From contig CALIBQ010000044.1 in NCBI GenBank assembly GCA_938049385.1, positions 1 to 64,000 of the forward strand: DNA of 64,000 bases, read 5' to 3'. The stretch is from an uncultured Anaerolineae bacterium (GTDB lineage Bacteria > Chloroflexota > Anaerolineae > JACIWP01). The position numbers and the translations under genes were made by a program. Below, piece by piece: positions 1 to 8,289 of this stretch. How positions within the stretch are numbered: the first letter of the stretch is position 1; each line of letters opens with the position of its first letter. Under the pieces are notes generated by a model. That model saw only the letters and a list, made by a program, of their open reading frames with translations, was not told where the DNA came from and searched no databases.

Positions 1-69
1 GACCAGCTCAAGCAGACGTGATCGTTGTTCCCCGGTCAGCTCGACTGCGTACACCTTGGGCCTGGGCAT
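1..69 (-). CDS. IS630-family transposase, N-terminal fragment cut by window edge
   Basis: Reading the minus strand from the ATG at 69 gives 23 residues beginning MPRPKVYAVELTGEQR, open to the window edge. This resembles the N-terminal helix-turn-helix start of IS630/Tc1-like transposases (seen: sequence; known: such starts in this family). A strong Shine-Dalgarno (GGAGGGAAGG) lies 4 to 13 bases upstream. The catalytic DDE domain would lie outside the window, so whether the element is intact cannot be judged. The left end of the insertion sequence should fall within roughly 70-140, but no inverted repeat could be defined with only one end visible. Confidence 0.6.
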   Translation of the reverse strand, partial: MPRPKVYAVELTGEQRSRLLELV

Positions 70-172
70 GATTCCTTCCCTCCACATGAATGTCATGGAG
101 AGAAGGATACCGTATGAAACCAACGTGGTCAAGTACTAGGCCAAGTCGAGAGCGGCCAAGAAGGTACTGAAA

Positions 173-226
173 CCCCATCCCCTGGCCCCTTCCCCGTACA
201 CAGGGAAGGGGTGTAAAAGGATGGGG
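173..226. repeat. Dispersed palindromic repeat, family P, copy 1
   Basis: This is a nested imperfect palindrome. The outer arms CCCCATCC (173-180) and GGATGGGG (219-226) enclose an inner hairpin of CCCCTTCCC (186-194) against GGGAAGGGG (203-211). The same layout recurs at 2631-2683 and, degraded, at 56246-56279. It lies between the transposase start and the roadblock promoter. Outside this repeat I see no gene in 70-279. Confidence 0.65.
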
Positions 227-279
227 CGTTTTGGGCCATAAGTACCAACGGTTTTTTTCAACACCTTCGGCCGGCAGGA

Positions 280-308
280 TTGACGCATCCGTATAAATGT
301 GCTATGAT
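280..308 (+). promoter_or_regulatory. Sigma-70-type promoter of the roadblock gene
   Basis: TTGACG at 280-285, a 17-base spacer, and TATGAT at 303-308. The start of transcription would be near 315, leaving a leader of about 60 bases before the ATG at 375. Confidence 0.75.
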
Positions 309-374
309 GGGCAGTGTGACCGAGAAGTCCTACCATCGCACACAACGGCAGGCGAGTGAGGAAAGGAGTCTTTC

Positions 375-749
375 ATGATGACCCGGTCTCGCACTGAGCT
401 GATGGTGAGCCGCCTGCGTGATCTGCAGGCCAGCAGTCCCGACATCGAGGCTTCCGCGGTGGTGAGCGTGGATGGCCTGATCATGGCCTCGGCCCTGCCG
501 GCGGATGTTGAGGAAGACCGCGTCTCTGCTATGTCCGCCGCCATGCTCTCCCTGGGCGAGCGCATCGCCTCGGAACTGGGCCGCGGCGCGCTGGAACAGG
601 TCTATATCCGGGGCACCAACGGGTATGTCTTCCTCTCCGCCGTGGGTGAAGAGGCAGTGCTGACCGTGCTGGCGCGCAAGGATGCCAAGCTGGGCCTGGT
701 GTTCCTGGATATGCGGCGCGCTGCCGAGGACCTCAGCAAACTGGTCTGA
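375..749 (+). CDS. Roadblock/LC7 domain protein
   Basis: A 124-residue protein consisting almost entirely of one roadblock/LC7 fold. The sequence shows the typical pattern: an amphipathic first helix (residues 5-20), then VVSVDGLIMAS, a central helix, and paired strands ending VFLDMRRAAEDL. In bacteria such proteins usually act as co-regulators of Ras-like MglA GTPases in polarity or motility. No GTPase gene lies next to it here, so its partner is unknown. It is transcribed alone from the promoter at 280-308 and ends before a terminator at 832-859. A second roadblock domain in the window is fused to a receiver domain at 14570-15358. An AGGAG motif precedes the ATG and supports this start. Confidence 0.85.
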   Translation: MMTRSRTELMVSRLRDLQASSPDIEASAVVSVDGLIMASALPADVEEDRVSAMSAAMLSLGERIASELGRGALEQVYIRGTNGYVFLSAVGEEAVLTVLARKDAKLGLVFLDMRRAAEDLSKLV

Positions 750-780
750 GGGGCCGGCGTGAGACATACAACCGCACTCC

Positions 781-809
781 GACAAACGCCTGCTGAGGGG
801 CGTTTTGTC
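781..809 (+). other. Hairpin downstream of the roadblock gene
   Basis: GACAAACGCC (781-790) pairs with GGCGTTTTGTC (799-809), with one bulged base. It has no T-run, so it is more likely an mRNA 3' stem than the terminator itself, which follows at 832. Confidence 0.45.
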
Positions 810-831
810 CCCTCCGAACGACTAACAAACC

Positions 832-859
832 CGGAGAGCATCGTCTCTCCGAGTTTTTT
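832..859 (+). terminator. Rho-independent terminator between roadblock gene and pyrG
   Basis: CGGAGAG (832-838), loop CATCGT, CTCTCCG (845-851), then AG and six T at 854-859. It ends the roadblock transcript. Because it lies 80 bases before pyrG it could also serve as an attenuator, but I see no promoter between 750 and 831 that would make this necessary. Confidence 0.75.
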
Positions 860-869
860 GTGTGCAGAA

Positions 870-890
870 AAGGTCAGCAATGCTGACCTT
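870..890. promoter_or_regulatory. Perfect inverted repeat upstream of pyrG, possible operator
   Basis: AAGGTCAGC (870-878), AAT, GCTGACCTT (882-890): perfect 9-base arms. A -10-like GATAAT follows at 898-903, but the bases where a -35 should be (875-880) fall inside the repeat and do not match the consensus. This fits a regulator-bound promoter region or a leader hairpin. The function is inferred. Confidence 0.45.
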
Positions 891-938
891 GAGGGGAGAT
901 AATATGCCGGTGCGCTTGGCCGGCGAGGGGGGTAACGC

Positions 939-2594
939 ATGACCAAATATATCTTCTGCACAGGCGGCGTGGTTTCCTCCGTGGGCAAGGGCATCACCGT
1001 CGCTTCCATCGGCCGCATCCTCAAAAGCCGCGGCTTCTCCGTGTCCGTCCAAAAATTGGACCCCTACATCAATGTGGACCCGGGCACTATGTCACCCTAT
1101 CAGCACGGCGAGGTGTTCGTCACCGAGGACGGCGCAGAGACCGACCTGGACCTCGGCCACTATGAGCGCTTCATTGACGAGAACCTGTCCCGCTCCTCCA
1201 ACGTGACTACCGGCCAGATTTATGCTGAGGTCATTGCCAAGGAGCGGCGAGGCGACTTCCTGGGCGGCACTATACAGGTCATCCCGCATATCACCAATCA
1301 GATTAAATGGAGCATCGGACGCGTCAGCCGTGAGTTCCAGCCCGACGTTCAGATTGTCGAGGTGGGCGGCACCGTGGGCGATATCGAGGGCTTGCCCTTC
1401 CTGGAAGCCATCCGCCAGATGCGCAAGGATGTGGGGCGGGAAAACACCCTCTATGTCCATGTCACCTTCCTGCCGTATATCGGCGCCACAGGCGAGCTGA
1501 AGACCAAACCGACCCAGCACAGCGTGCGCGAACTGCGCAGTATCGGCATTCAGCCCGATATCATCGTGGCGCGCTCCGATCATCCGGTGGACGACAGCCT
1601 GCGGGAGAAGATCGCCCTGTTCTGCGACGTGGAACCGGAAGCCGTGATCCCTCTGCTGACGGCGGAGACCGTCTACGAGGTGCCGGTCCTGCTGGAAGAG
1701 CTGGGCATGGGGGATTTGCTGGTGAAGAAGCTGGGTCTGCCGGCGCGCGAGGCCGATTTGAGCGCTTGGCGGGCACTGGTCGAGGAAATCAAGCGCCCCA
1801 AGCCGCCGGTCGAGATCGGCCTGGTGGGGAAGTATGTCCAGCTTCAGGATGCTTATATCAGCGTGCGGGAGGCGTTGAAACATGCCGGCGTCGCCCTAAA
1901 TCGCGACGTCAGGATTCGCTGGATCGATTCGGAGCAACTGGAGCGCCGGCGCGACCTGAGCCTGCTGGAAGGTCTGGACGGTATCGTGGTTCCCGGCGGC
2001 TTCGGCTACCGCGGCATCGAGGGCAAGATCATGGCCGCCCGCTACGCGCGCCAGAACAAAATCCCCTACCTCGGCCTCTGCCTCGGCATGCAGGTCATGG
2101 TGATCGAGCTGGCACGCCATGTCGTCGGCAATGACCTGCCCAACAGCACCGAGTTCGACGTCTCTACCCCGTACCCGGTCATTGACCTGATGGCGGACCA
2201 ACGCGACCTTGCCGAGATGGGCGGTACCATGCGGCTGGGGGTGTATCCCTGCTATCTCAAGCCCGGGACGAAGGCTGCGGAGGCCTACGGCAACGTGGAA
2301 GTCGTCATGGAGCGCCACCGTCACCGCTTTGAGCTGAACAATGCCTTCCGCGATATGCTCAGCAAGGGCGGGATGGTCTTTTCGGGCATGTCCCCCGGGG
2401 ATAAGTTGGTGGAGATCGCCGAGCTGGCCGACCACCCCTGGATGGTGGGCAGTCAGTTCCATCCGGAGTTCAAGTCACGTCCCAACCGCCCGCACCCGCT
2501 GTTTGTGGGGTTCATCCGGGCAGCTATCCGCTATCGGGAACAGCGTCTGGGGCAGGTGGAATCGGCGCCGGCCGCTTCCCAGCCGGCCTCCTGA
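939..2594 (+). CDS. pyrG: CTP synthase
   Basis: A 551-residue, full-length CTP synthase, which makes CTP from UTP, ATP and glutamine in the cytoplasm. The N-terminal synthetase domain opens with [16 protein letters not shown] (P-loop, residues 4-18) and carries the [16 protein letters not shown] stretch. The C-terminal class I glutamine amidotransferase domain begins near residue 295 and has the nucleophile Cys381 (LGLCLGMQ) with His508 and Glu510 (SQFHPEFKS), so the glutaminase triad is complete. A GAGGGGGG Shine-Dalgarno lies 7 bases before the ATG. It is transcribed alone. The inverted repeat at 870-890 and the terminator at 832-859 are the only candidate control signals. Confidence 0.98.
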   Translation: MTKYIFCTGGVVSSVGKGITVASIGRILKSRGFSVSVQKLDPYINVDPGTMSPYQHGEVFVTEDGAETDLDLGHYERFIDENLSRSSNVTTGQIYAEVIAKERRGDFLGGTIQVIPHITNQIKWSIGRVSREFQPDVQIVEVGGTVGDIEGLPFLEAIRQMRKDVGRENTLYVHVTFLPYIGATGELKTKPTQHSVRELRSIGIQPDIIVARSDHPVDDSLREKIALFCDVEPEAVIPLLTAETVYEVPVLLEELGMGDLLVKKLGLPAREADLSAWRALVEEIKRPKPPVEIGLVGKYVQLQDAYISVREALKHAGVALNRDVRIRWIDSEQLERRRDLSLLEGLDGIVVPGGFGYRGIEGKIMAARYARQNKIPYLGLCLGMQVMVIELARHVVGNDLPNSTEFDVSTPYPVIDLMADQRDLAEMGGTMRLGVYPCYLKPGTKAAEAYGNVEVVMERHRHRFELNNAFRDMLSKGGMVFSGMSPGDKLVEIAELADHPWMVGSQFHPEFKSRPNRPHPLFVGFIRAAIRYREQRLGQVESAPAASQPAS

Positions 2595-2630
2595 CAGCCT
2601 TGGCACACCAGATGACAGCGGTTCAAGACA

Positions 2631-2683
2631 CCCCATCCCCTGCACCTCTTCCCCGCATGCGGGGAAGAGGCCAGAGGTAGGGG
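2631..2683. repeat. Dispersed palindromic repeat, family P, copy 2
   Basis: Outer arms CCCCATCCCCTG (2631-2642) and CAGAGGTAGGGG (2672-2683) enclose a perfect inner hairpin CCTCTTCCCCGC (2645-2656) / GCGGGGAAGAGG (2659-2670). The layout matches copy 1 at 173-226. It lies just after pyrG and may also help to end that transcript. Confidence 0.7.
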
Positions 2684-2725
2684 CTTCGGCTCCTTATGCG
2701 GCATGTTCTACACATTTGCCACAAC

Positions 2726-2921
2726 GGGTGACAGTCCTCGGCAAGGGGACTCAAGGCTTTTCAATGTTCTAACAAACAGCAGTTGAAACTGCACCAACGA
2801 CCGCGAAATCGGCCGGCGCCGACTGATATGGCCCACGCAGGTGGGCTTCGCCACTGTAGCCGCGACTTCCAGTCGCCCAGAATGTTATAGCATTGAAAAG
2901 CCCTGAAGGGGACTGTCACCC
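2726..2921. mobile_element. MITE-like element with long terminal inverted repeats
   Basis: The left arm GGGTGACAGTCC (2726-2737) plus GGCTTTTCAATG (2755-2766) is mirrored by CATTGAAAAGCC (2891-2902) plus GGACTGTCACCC (2910-2921). The two pairs are exact; the bases between them differ in length. The interior (2778-2877) holds a second palindrome that opens GCAGTTGAAACTGC and closes near GCCGCGACTTCCAGTCGCC, a relative of the repeat family R at 8126, 49677 and 61616. No open reading frame of note lies inside. It occupies most of the gap between the convergent genes pyrG and the lipoprotein gene. No clear target duplication was found. Confidence 0.6.
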
Positions 2922-2926
2922 AGCTC

Positions 2927-4783
2927 TCACCCATAAAACCCTGGCCCGTAGAGCATCATCGTCAGCAGGGCGTCGGTCAGCACGAAGATGAAGAATCCAA
3001 CGAAGAGCCGCGGCGGCTGTGCCTTGCGGATGTACTGCCGCAGTGCCAGCAGTGCCAGCGCCAGGATGAGTGCCGGCAGTCCGAAATCCAGCGTCCAGCG
3101 CAGGCCTGCCGGCAGAAGCTCCCGGAAGGGTGGGAAGGACAGCAGGGCGGAGAAGATCAGCAGTTTGCCGGCATAATACAGCAGGCCGGCGATCCCCAGG
3201 ACGATGCGCGGCCCCCGCTCCGTCAAATCCTCCTGACTGCCGAAAATGTGATATCCCACCACCACTGCCAGCGGGAAGACCAGCACCACCAGGAGGAAGG
3301 GCAGAAATGTGGTCAGGCCGGCCAGCATCCCCCACCCGAAGACCATCACACCCAACAGGATGTCCTCTCGGGTTGGCCGGCGGATGGCCTCTTTCAACGC
3401 CGGCGCTGTGGTAGCAATATACACGTCATATTGGCCCTGTCCGCGCGTATCCGGCCATGCCAGGTAGAGATGGCCGGCACTGTCCCGGGCCGGCGATGGG
3501 TTCCAGGATAGGCTGCCCGTGCGCGCCACCTGCTGATAGGCCAACGGTTCGCCGTCAGCAAGGATGGCCACCGCCGGCTGTAGCTCATCGTTGAGGCGGT
3601 ACTCCGTCATGACACTGCAGAAGACAAGCTGAAGCTCCGCCGGCATGCTCAGCGGCGCTGGATAGGCCACGAACTGGCTTCCGCCCTCGCCGGTGGAAAG
3701 GGGCACCAGCGCCGAGATGTCAGGGAACGCCGCTTCCGCCGGCATGCCGCCGCGGCTGATCTTCCCCGCGCCGCGCCACTGTCCAAGCTGAGCGCTCATC
3801 GGCACATACGCCAGGGCCTCTGTATCCGGCAGGGATAACGTGCGGGGCTGTTGGGGGGCAGGCCGGCCCTTGGGGAAGGAGGCGAAAAAGGTGCTGGCGG
3901 AACCCTGCTCCATGCCGGCGCGGTATTCCACGCTCCAGTACACGTACACATGTCCGTCGTCGAACCCCAGGCGCGGCGCGGTGAAGAGGGCTCCCGTGCC
4001 GGCGTACAGCCGGCTCAGCTCCACCGGCCGGGGTTCGGCGGCGAAAGGATATTCCAGCCAGGCATAATAGAGGCGGCGGTCCTGGGGGCGCGGCTCGGTG
4101 ATCCAGGCAAGATGCGCGCCGGCCCCCGGCTCTACGGCCAGCGCCGGCTCCTTCCCATCGCCGGCCAGCAGGCGAGGACTGCCCTGCGGCGCGCCGCTCC
4201 CATCAAGCCGCTGGAAGAATATGCCCGCCGGCGTTTCGCCGGCCTCCCAGACCGTCCAGAATCCGCCGGCACCGTCCGGCGCCAGGGCATAATGCCGGAG
4301 GTTGTGATCCCTCGGCGTGATGGGTTCGGGTTCGGCGCCAAGCCGGCCGCTCTTCTCCAGCACCGCATGGTACAGGCGTGCGTTTTGACCAGAGCCTTCG
4401 CTGGCCAAGAAAAAGACATGCAGTGCGTTCCCTTCCAGAAATAGGCTGTAGCTCTTGGGGAAAAAGAGCGACAGCTCGATGAGCTGGTCCACCGCCGGCT
4501 GACGGCTGTTCCGCAACTGCAGGTAATGCAAAGCCAGGCCGTCAGCGCCGGCCTCCGGCCACACCAGGTGGACGGCGGAGCCATCCTCTTCCACGGCGAT
4601 GGCGATCGGCTCGTGCTGGCTGGCATTGCCCACCCGCAGGGCCGGGCTCCAGTCCCGGGAGATGAGCGGGGTCTTCACCGGCCGCATCTCACAACCGGCG
4701 AGCAGTATCATGACAATGCTCACTGTGAGCAAAATCAGCCCGCGGCGGAGCCGCGGGAAGGCCCAATGCTTCCGATATGACAT
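2927..4783 (-). CDS. Lipoprotein with propeller-like outer domain and C-terminal membrane helices (unknown function)
   Basis: 618 residues from the ATG at 4783. That start gives a clean lipoprotein signal: basic n-region, hydrophobic stretch, and lipobox LLAGC with Cys31. An ATG at 4819 overlapping the murE stop is possible but would bury the signal. Residues from about 35 to 480 are beta-rich, with repeating HLVWPEAG, HLAWITEP and LYLAWPDTRG phrases typical of propeller blades. About four membrane helices follow (from VMVFGWGMLAGLTTFLPFLL to the C-terminus). A lipid-anchored outer domain combined with a polytopic tail is unusual. It follows murE, so it may act in the cell envelope, but I do not recognise the family. 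Confidence 0.75.
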   Translation of the reverse strand: MSYRKHWAFPRLRRGLILLTVSIVMILLAGCEMRPVKTPLISRDWSPALRVGNASQHEPIAIAVEEDGSAVHLVWPEAGADGLALHYLQLRNSRQPAVDQLIELSLFFPKSYSLFLEGNALHVFFLASEGSGQNARLYHAVLEKSGRLGAEPEPITPRDHNLRHYALAPDGAGGFWTVWEAGETPAGIFFQRLDGSGAPQGSPRLLAGDGKEPALAVEPGAGAHLAWITEPRPQDRRLYYAWLEYPFAAEPRPVELSRLYAGTGALFTAPRLGFDDGHVYVYWSVEYRAGMEQGSASTFFASFPKGRPAPQQPRTLSLPDTEALAYVPMSAQLGQWRGAGKISRGGMPAEAAFPDISALVPLSTGEGGSQFVAYPAPLSMPAELQLVFCSVMTEYRLNDELQPAVAILADGEPLAYQQVARTGSLSWNPSPARDSAGHLYLAWPDTRGQGQYDVYIATTAPALKEAIRRPTREDILLGVMVFGWGMLAGLTTFLPFLLVVLVFPLAVVVGYHIFGSQEDLTERGPRIVLGIAGLLYYAGKLLIFSALLSFPPFRELLPAGLRWTLDFGLPALILALALLALRQYIRKAQPPRLFVGFFIFVLTDALLTMMLYGPGFYG

Positions 4784-4815
4784 CCCATCCCCCCATTGGG
4801 GAAGCGCTGGCTTCC

Positions 4816-6354
4816 TCATGAACTGCCGGCGAAGCCCAGTTCCCGCAGCGCGCGCTCCACCGCCTCGTGGTCGCTCCAAGGGTATTCCACAGTGCCGATG
4901 CACAGGGAGCGCTCGTGCCCTTTGCCGGTGATAAGCACCAGGTCTCCTGGTTCGGCCAGGCGGATAGCGGTGCGGATAGCCTCGGCGCGGTCGTGGATTT
5001 CCAGCAGGCTGTCATCGAGGGGCCGGCCGCTTTCCCGATAGCCGGCGATGATCTGGGCGTTGATCGCACGGAGGTCTTCCGTGCGGGGGTCCTCGGCGGT
5101 CAGGATGACCCGGTCGGCCAGTTCGGCGGCGATGCGTCCCATCATGGGGCGTTTCTGGACGTCGCGCAAGCCGGCGCATCCGAACACCACGGTCAGCCGG
5201 CCGTGGGTCATTCCCCGGGCGGTCGTCAGCGCTTTCTGCAGGGCGTTGGGCGTGTGCGCGAAGTCAATGATGACGGTGAAAGGCTGACCTCGGTCAATGC
5301 GCTCCATACGTCCGGTCAGGCCGGCCATGCCGGCGATGCCGGCCTGCACATGCGCCGGCGCGATGCCCTGCGCCAGGGCGGCGGCGATGGCCGCCAGCAG
5401 GTTGTGGACGTTGTATTCCCCGACCAGCGGGGAATGTACGTCGAAGTGCCCGAAAGGCGTGCGGGCGCGAAAGCGGATGCCGGCCTCGGTGCACTTCACA
5501 TCCTCTGCCCGGATGTCTGCGCCGGCCCGCCGGCCGTAGGTGATGACCATATCGGCCGGGATGCGGGAAAGGCCGGCGAAGGGTCCTTCATCATCGGCAT
5601 TGAGCACGGAGATTTTGGGGATGCCCGGCTTGCGCACGCTCTGCGACAGGTCCCAGAACAGCCGCGCTTTGGCCTCGAAATAGGCCTCGTATGTGCCGTG
5701 ATAATCCAGGTGTTCGTGGGTGATGTTGGTGACGACGGCCGTGTCAAAGGCGCAGGCCGCCGCGCGGTACTGCGCCAACCCGTGGGAGGTCACCTCCAGC
5801 ACAGCGGCCTGGGCGCCGGCATCCACCATCTCTCGCAGGTACCGCTGTACCGCCGGCGCATCCGGGGTAGTGGTGTGCAGGCCGGTATCGTAGATCCGGC
5901 CGGCGATATCGGCGTAGATGGTGCTGATCATGCCGGCGTTCCAGCCGGCGGCGCGCAGGATGTGATAAATCAGGTTGGTGGTCGTGGTCTTGCCGTCCGT
6001 CCCTGTCACACCAATAACGCGCAGGCGGTGCGCAGGGAAGTCATAGAACGCCGCGGCCAACCAGGCCAGCGCCCGACGCGCATCGCGCACCTGAAGATAG
6101 GGCATGCCCGCCGGCAGTTCCAGCTCCGCACGGCTTCTCTCGCCGGCGACCGCGCCGGCTCCGCAGGCGAGCGCCTGGGGGATGAAGCGATGGCCGTCCA
6201 CGGTCAGGCCCGGTACGGCGACGAAAAGGAAGCCGGCGCTCACCTGGCGGGAATTATCGGTCACTCCGCTGATAGATGCATCTTCCCAGGCGCCGCTGAG
6301 GTCAAGCAGTTCGCCGGCCGGCAAGCCGTGCACCACTGCGGAAAGGGCTTTCAT
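4816..6354 (-). CDS. murE: UDP-N-acetylmuramoyl-tripeptide synthetase (MurE)
   Basis: 512 residues, the normal length for MurE. In the cytoplasm it adds the third, diamino acid residue to UDP-MurNAc-L-Ala-D-Glu. Seen: the substrate-binding N-terminal domain, the ATP-binding GVTGTDGKTTTTNLI, the YFEAKARLFWD segment with the lysine that is carbamylated in the family, and a C-terminal domain with EDPR at 421-424. Meso-diaminopimelate enzymes usually carry DNPR here. The Arg is kept but Asn is replaced by Asp, so the amino acid added (meso-Dap, ornithine or lysine) cannot be read with certainty. It lies 33 bases downstream of the adenylate cyclase gene. Confidence 0.95.
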   Translation of the reverse strand: MKALSAVVHGLPAGELLDLSGAWEDASISGVTDNSRQVSAGFLFVAVPGLTVDGHRFIPQALACGAGAVAGERSRAELELPAGMPYLQVRDARRALAWLAAAFYDFPAHRLRVIGVTGTDGKTTTTNLIYHILRAAGWNAGMISTIYADIAGRIYDTGLHTTTPDAPAVQRYLREMVDAGAQAAVLEVTSHGLAQYRAAACAFDTAVVTNITHEHLDYHGTYEAYFEAKARLFWDLSQSVRKPGIPKISVLNADDEGPFAGLSRIPADMVITYGRRAGADIRAEDVKCTEAGIRFRARTPFGHFDVHSPLVGEYNVHNLLAAIAAALAQGIAPAHVQAGIAGMAGLTGRMERIDRGQPFTVIIDFAHTPNALQKALTTARGMTHGRLTVVFGCAGLRDVQKRPMMGRIAAELADRVILTAEDPRTEDLRAINAQIIAGYRESGRPLDDSLLEIHDRAEAIRTAIRLAEPGDLVLITGKGHERSLCIGTVEYPWSDHEAVERALRELGFAGSS

Positions 6355-6387
6355 ATGGTATCCGACAATCCTCCGGAAAGCGAGGGT

Positions 6388-8016
6388 TTATTTCGGCCGG
6401 CGTAATCCCAGCAGTTCATAGGCCAGGATACGGGTTTGCCGGCCGCGCAGAGTTACGGACTGGACCGAACGCACATCCACCATATCCTTGACCCGCTCAT
6501 ACACCGCATGGCTCACCAGGATCTGCCCCGGTTCGGCGACCTCTTGCAGTCGGTCCGCCACGTTGACGCAGTCCCCTACCGCGGTGAAGTCCATGCGCTC
6601 CTCCGTCCCGATATGGCCCACGATGGCCTCGCCGACCGTAATCCCGATGCCGAACTGCAGTCGGAAAGGCTCGGGGAACGTTTCCCAATTGCGGCGCACG
6701 TTCTCCTGGATCGCCAGCGCCGCTCGCAGTGCCCGCATGAGGTGATCGGGCTGGCGCACCGGGGCATTGAAGAAGGCCAGGATGGCGTCGCCCAGGAACT
6801 TATCCAGCGTCCCCTCTTCGGCGAAGATGGCATTTACCGCCAGGCCCAGGTAGCGGTTGAGGATGTGCACCATCTCTTCGGGGGCCGTCTGTTCCGCCAG
6901 CGCCGAGAAGCCGCGCAGGTCGGCGAAGAGCACGCTGATCTCCTGACGCTCCCCACCCAGTGTCAGGGCACTCGCCGGCATGGCGGCCAGCTTCTGGGCA
7001 ACCGAAGGGCTTAAGTAGCGCTGGAGCATGGCCTGTAACTGCTCCCGCGCCCGGGCTTCCCGCTCCCTGTCTTGCTGGAGCAGGGTCTCCAGCGTCTGGT
7101 CCTCGATGGCCAGCACAATGCCGCCGCCCGTGGCGCCGCGCAGGCGGGAAAGGGTGAGCTTGAAATGTACCTGCCCGCGCCCGGGCAGATGGGCGGAGAA
7201 GGGCAGAGTGATGACATCCTTTTCCCCGCGCACGATCTGCAGGAGCGCATCGGGGATAGGCTCGATCACCAGCCAGGGGAGCGCTTCTTCCAGCGGTTTA
7301 TCCAGCAGTGCTTCGCGCGGCTGGCCGAGTAGGTGGGAAGCGGCGCGGTTGACCATGGTGATGCGGCCATGCGGCCCGACCGTGACGACACCGCTGGCAA
7401 TGCTGGCAAAGATGTTGTCCATGAGGCTTTTGAGCCGGCTGGTCTCCTCCAGGTTACTCTGCAGGCGGCTGAACAAGCGCGCATTCTCAATGGCTACTGC
7501 CGCCAGGTTGGCGAAGGAGGTCAGAAAGTCCAGGTCCTCGTGGGAGAAGGCGCCGGCCTTCAGGCGGTTATCAATATAAATGGCGCCGGTCACCTGCCCC
7601 TTGAGTTTGAGCGGCACGCAGAGGATGGAGCGCAGGTGATAGTCCAGGATGCTCTGATAAGCCTGAAAGCGCTCGTCCTCCTCTGCGTTCAGCGTCAGCA
7701 CCGGCTCTCCGGTGCGCGCCACGCGGTTGACCACACTGCGGCTGATCTCGAACTCGGGACCGGCGATGTTCTGACGGTCCAGGTTGCGGGCGACGGGGAA
7801 ATTCAACTGCCCGGTCTCCGGGTTGACCAGCATCAGGAACCCCCGCTCCGCCTCCAGCGCCTCGATGACGATGTCCATGATCAGCTCCAGCAGTTGATCC
7901 AGATGCAGGGTGGAGTTCAGCAGTTCGCTGACGTGCATCAGTGCCCGAAAGTGCCCGCGGGATTTCGCCTGATCCTGTGGTGCCTCGAACCGTGCTGGAG
8001 AGTGCTCCCTGCTCAT
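6388..8016 (-). CDS. GAF-PAS class III adenylate cyclase
   Basis: 542 residues. An N-terminal GAF domain (about 25-185) is followed by a PAS domain (about 190-315), a short coiled coil, and a class III nucleotide cyclase domain (about 345-530). The cyclase appears active: both metal aspartates are present (ISVLFADLRGFS and KFLGDAILAFF), as are the purine-binding Lys in LDKFLGD, the Asp in TAVGD, and the transition-state Asn and Arg in VNVADRLQ. The Lys/Asp pair points to ATP rather than GTP, giving cAMP. No membrane segment is present, so it is a soluble sensor. It has its own promoter at 8086-8114. murE and the lipoprotein gene follow and are probably co-transcribed. Confidence 0.92.
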   Translation of the reverse strand: MSREHSPARFEAPQDQAKSRGHFRALMHVSELLNSTLHLDQLLELIMDIVIEALEAERGFLMLVNPETGQLNFPVARNLDRQNIAGPEFEISRSVVNRVARTGEPVLTLNAEEDERFQAYQSILDYHLRSILCVPLKLKGQVTGAIYIDNRLKAGAFSHEDLDFLTSFANLAAVAIENARLFSRLQSNLEETSRLKSLMDNIFASIASGVVTVGPHGRITMVNRAASHLLGQPREALLDKPLEEALPWLVIEPIPDALLQIVRGEKDVITLPFSAHLPGRGQVHFKLTLSRLRGATGGGIVLAIEDQTLETLLQQDREREARAREQLQAMLQRYLSPSVAQKLAAMPASALTLGGERQEISVLFADLRGFSALAEQTAPEEMVHILNRYLGLAVNAIFAEEGTLDKFLGDAILAFFNAPVRQPDHLMRALRAALAIQENVRRNWETFPEPFRLQFGIGITVGEAIVGHIGTEERMDFTAVGDCVNVADRLQEVAEPGQILVSHAVYERVKDMVDVRSVQSVTLRGRQTRILAYELLGLRRPK

Positions 8017-8085
8017 GGTATATCCCCGTTGCGCAGTGTAGAGCGGCGCCGCCGGCGCCGGCCCACCCTTGTTCCGCGTGCAGTC

Positions 8086-8114
8086 ATTATACGCTGATTA
8101 CTGGGGGCCGGCAA
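8086..8114 (-). promoter_or_regulatory. Promoter of the adenylate cyclase gene
   Basis: On the minus strand: TTGCCG (8114-8109), a 17-base spacer, TATAAT (8091-8086). Transcription would start near 8079, about 60 bases before the ATG at 8016. Confidence 0.7.
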
Positions 8115-8125
8115 TCCGAAGGGAT

Positions 8126-8275
8126 GAGGGTGTGGAAAGGGTCAAGATTGTCTTTCGATTTGCGGGTATTGGCTCATCGCCTGGCGGTTGAAACCGCGGG
8201 CCGGCGCCGACTTCGCGAAGCCTGCCTGCGCAGGCAGGCTTCGCAGTCGTTGCCGCGGCTTCAGCCGCCAGGCCG
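8126..8275. repeat. Dispersed repeat, family R, copy 1
   Basis: A 150-base unit that recurs at 61616-61753. A conserved non-palindromic arm of about 50 bases (starting GAGGGTGTGGAAA) is followed by a palindrome with ends TGGCGGTTGAAACCGCG and CGCGGCTTCAGCCGCCA. At its centre is the perfect 26-base palindrome 8217-8242 (arms GAAGCCTGCCTGC / GCAGGCAGGCTTC). It fills the space between the NTPase gene and the cyclase promoter. Confidence 0.8.
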
Positions 8276-8289
8276 CGGTTTGGAAGCGG

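Noticed and set aside
4867-6405. 512-residue plus-strand open frame opposite murE
   Set aside because: It lies wholly antisense to a clear MurE, has no ribosome site and no recognisable motif; long antisense frames are common at this GC content.
8217-8242. Perfect 26-base palindrome as a terminator of the NTPase gene
   Set aside because: There is no T-run on either side and it is the centre of the dispersed repeat R, so it is better explained as part of the repeat.
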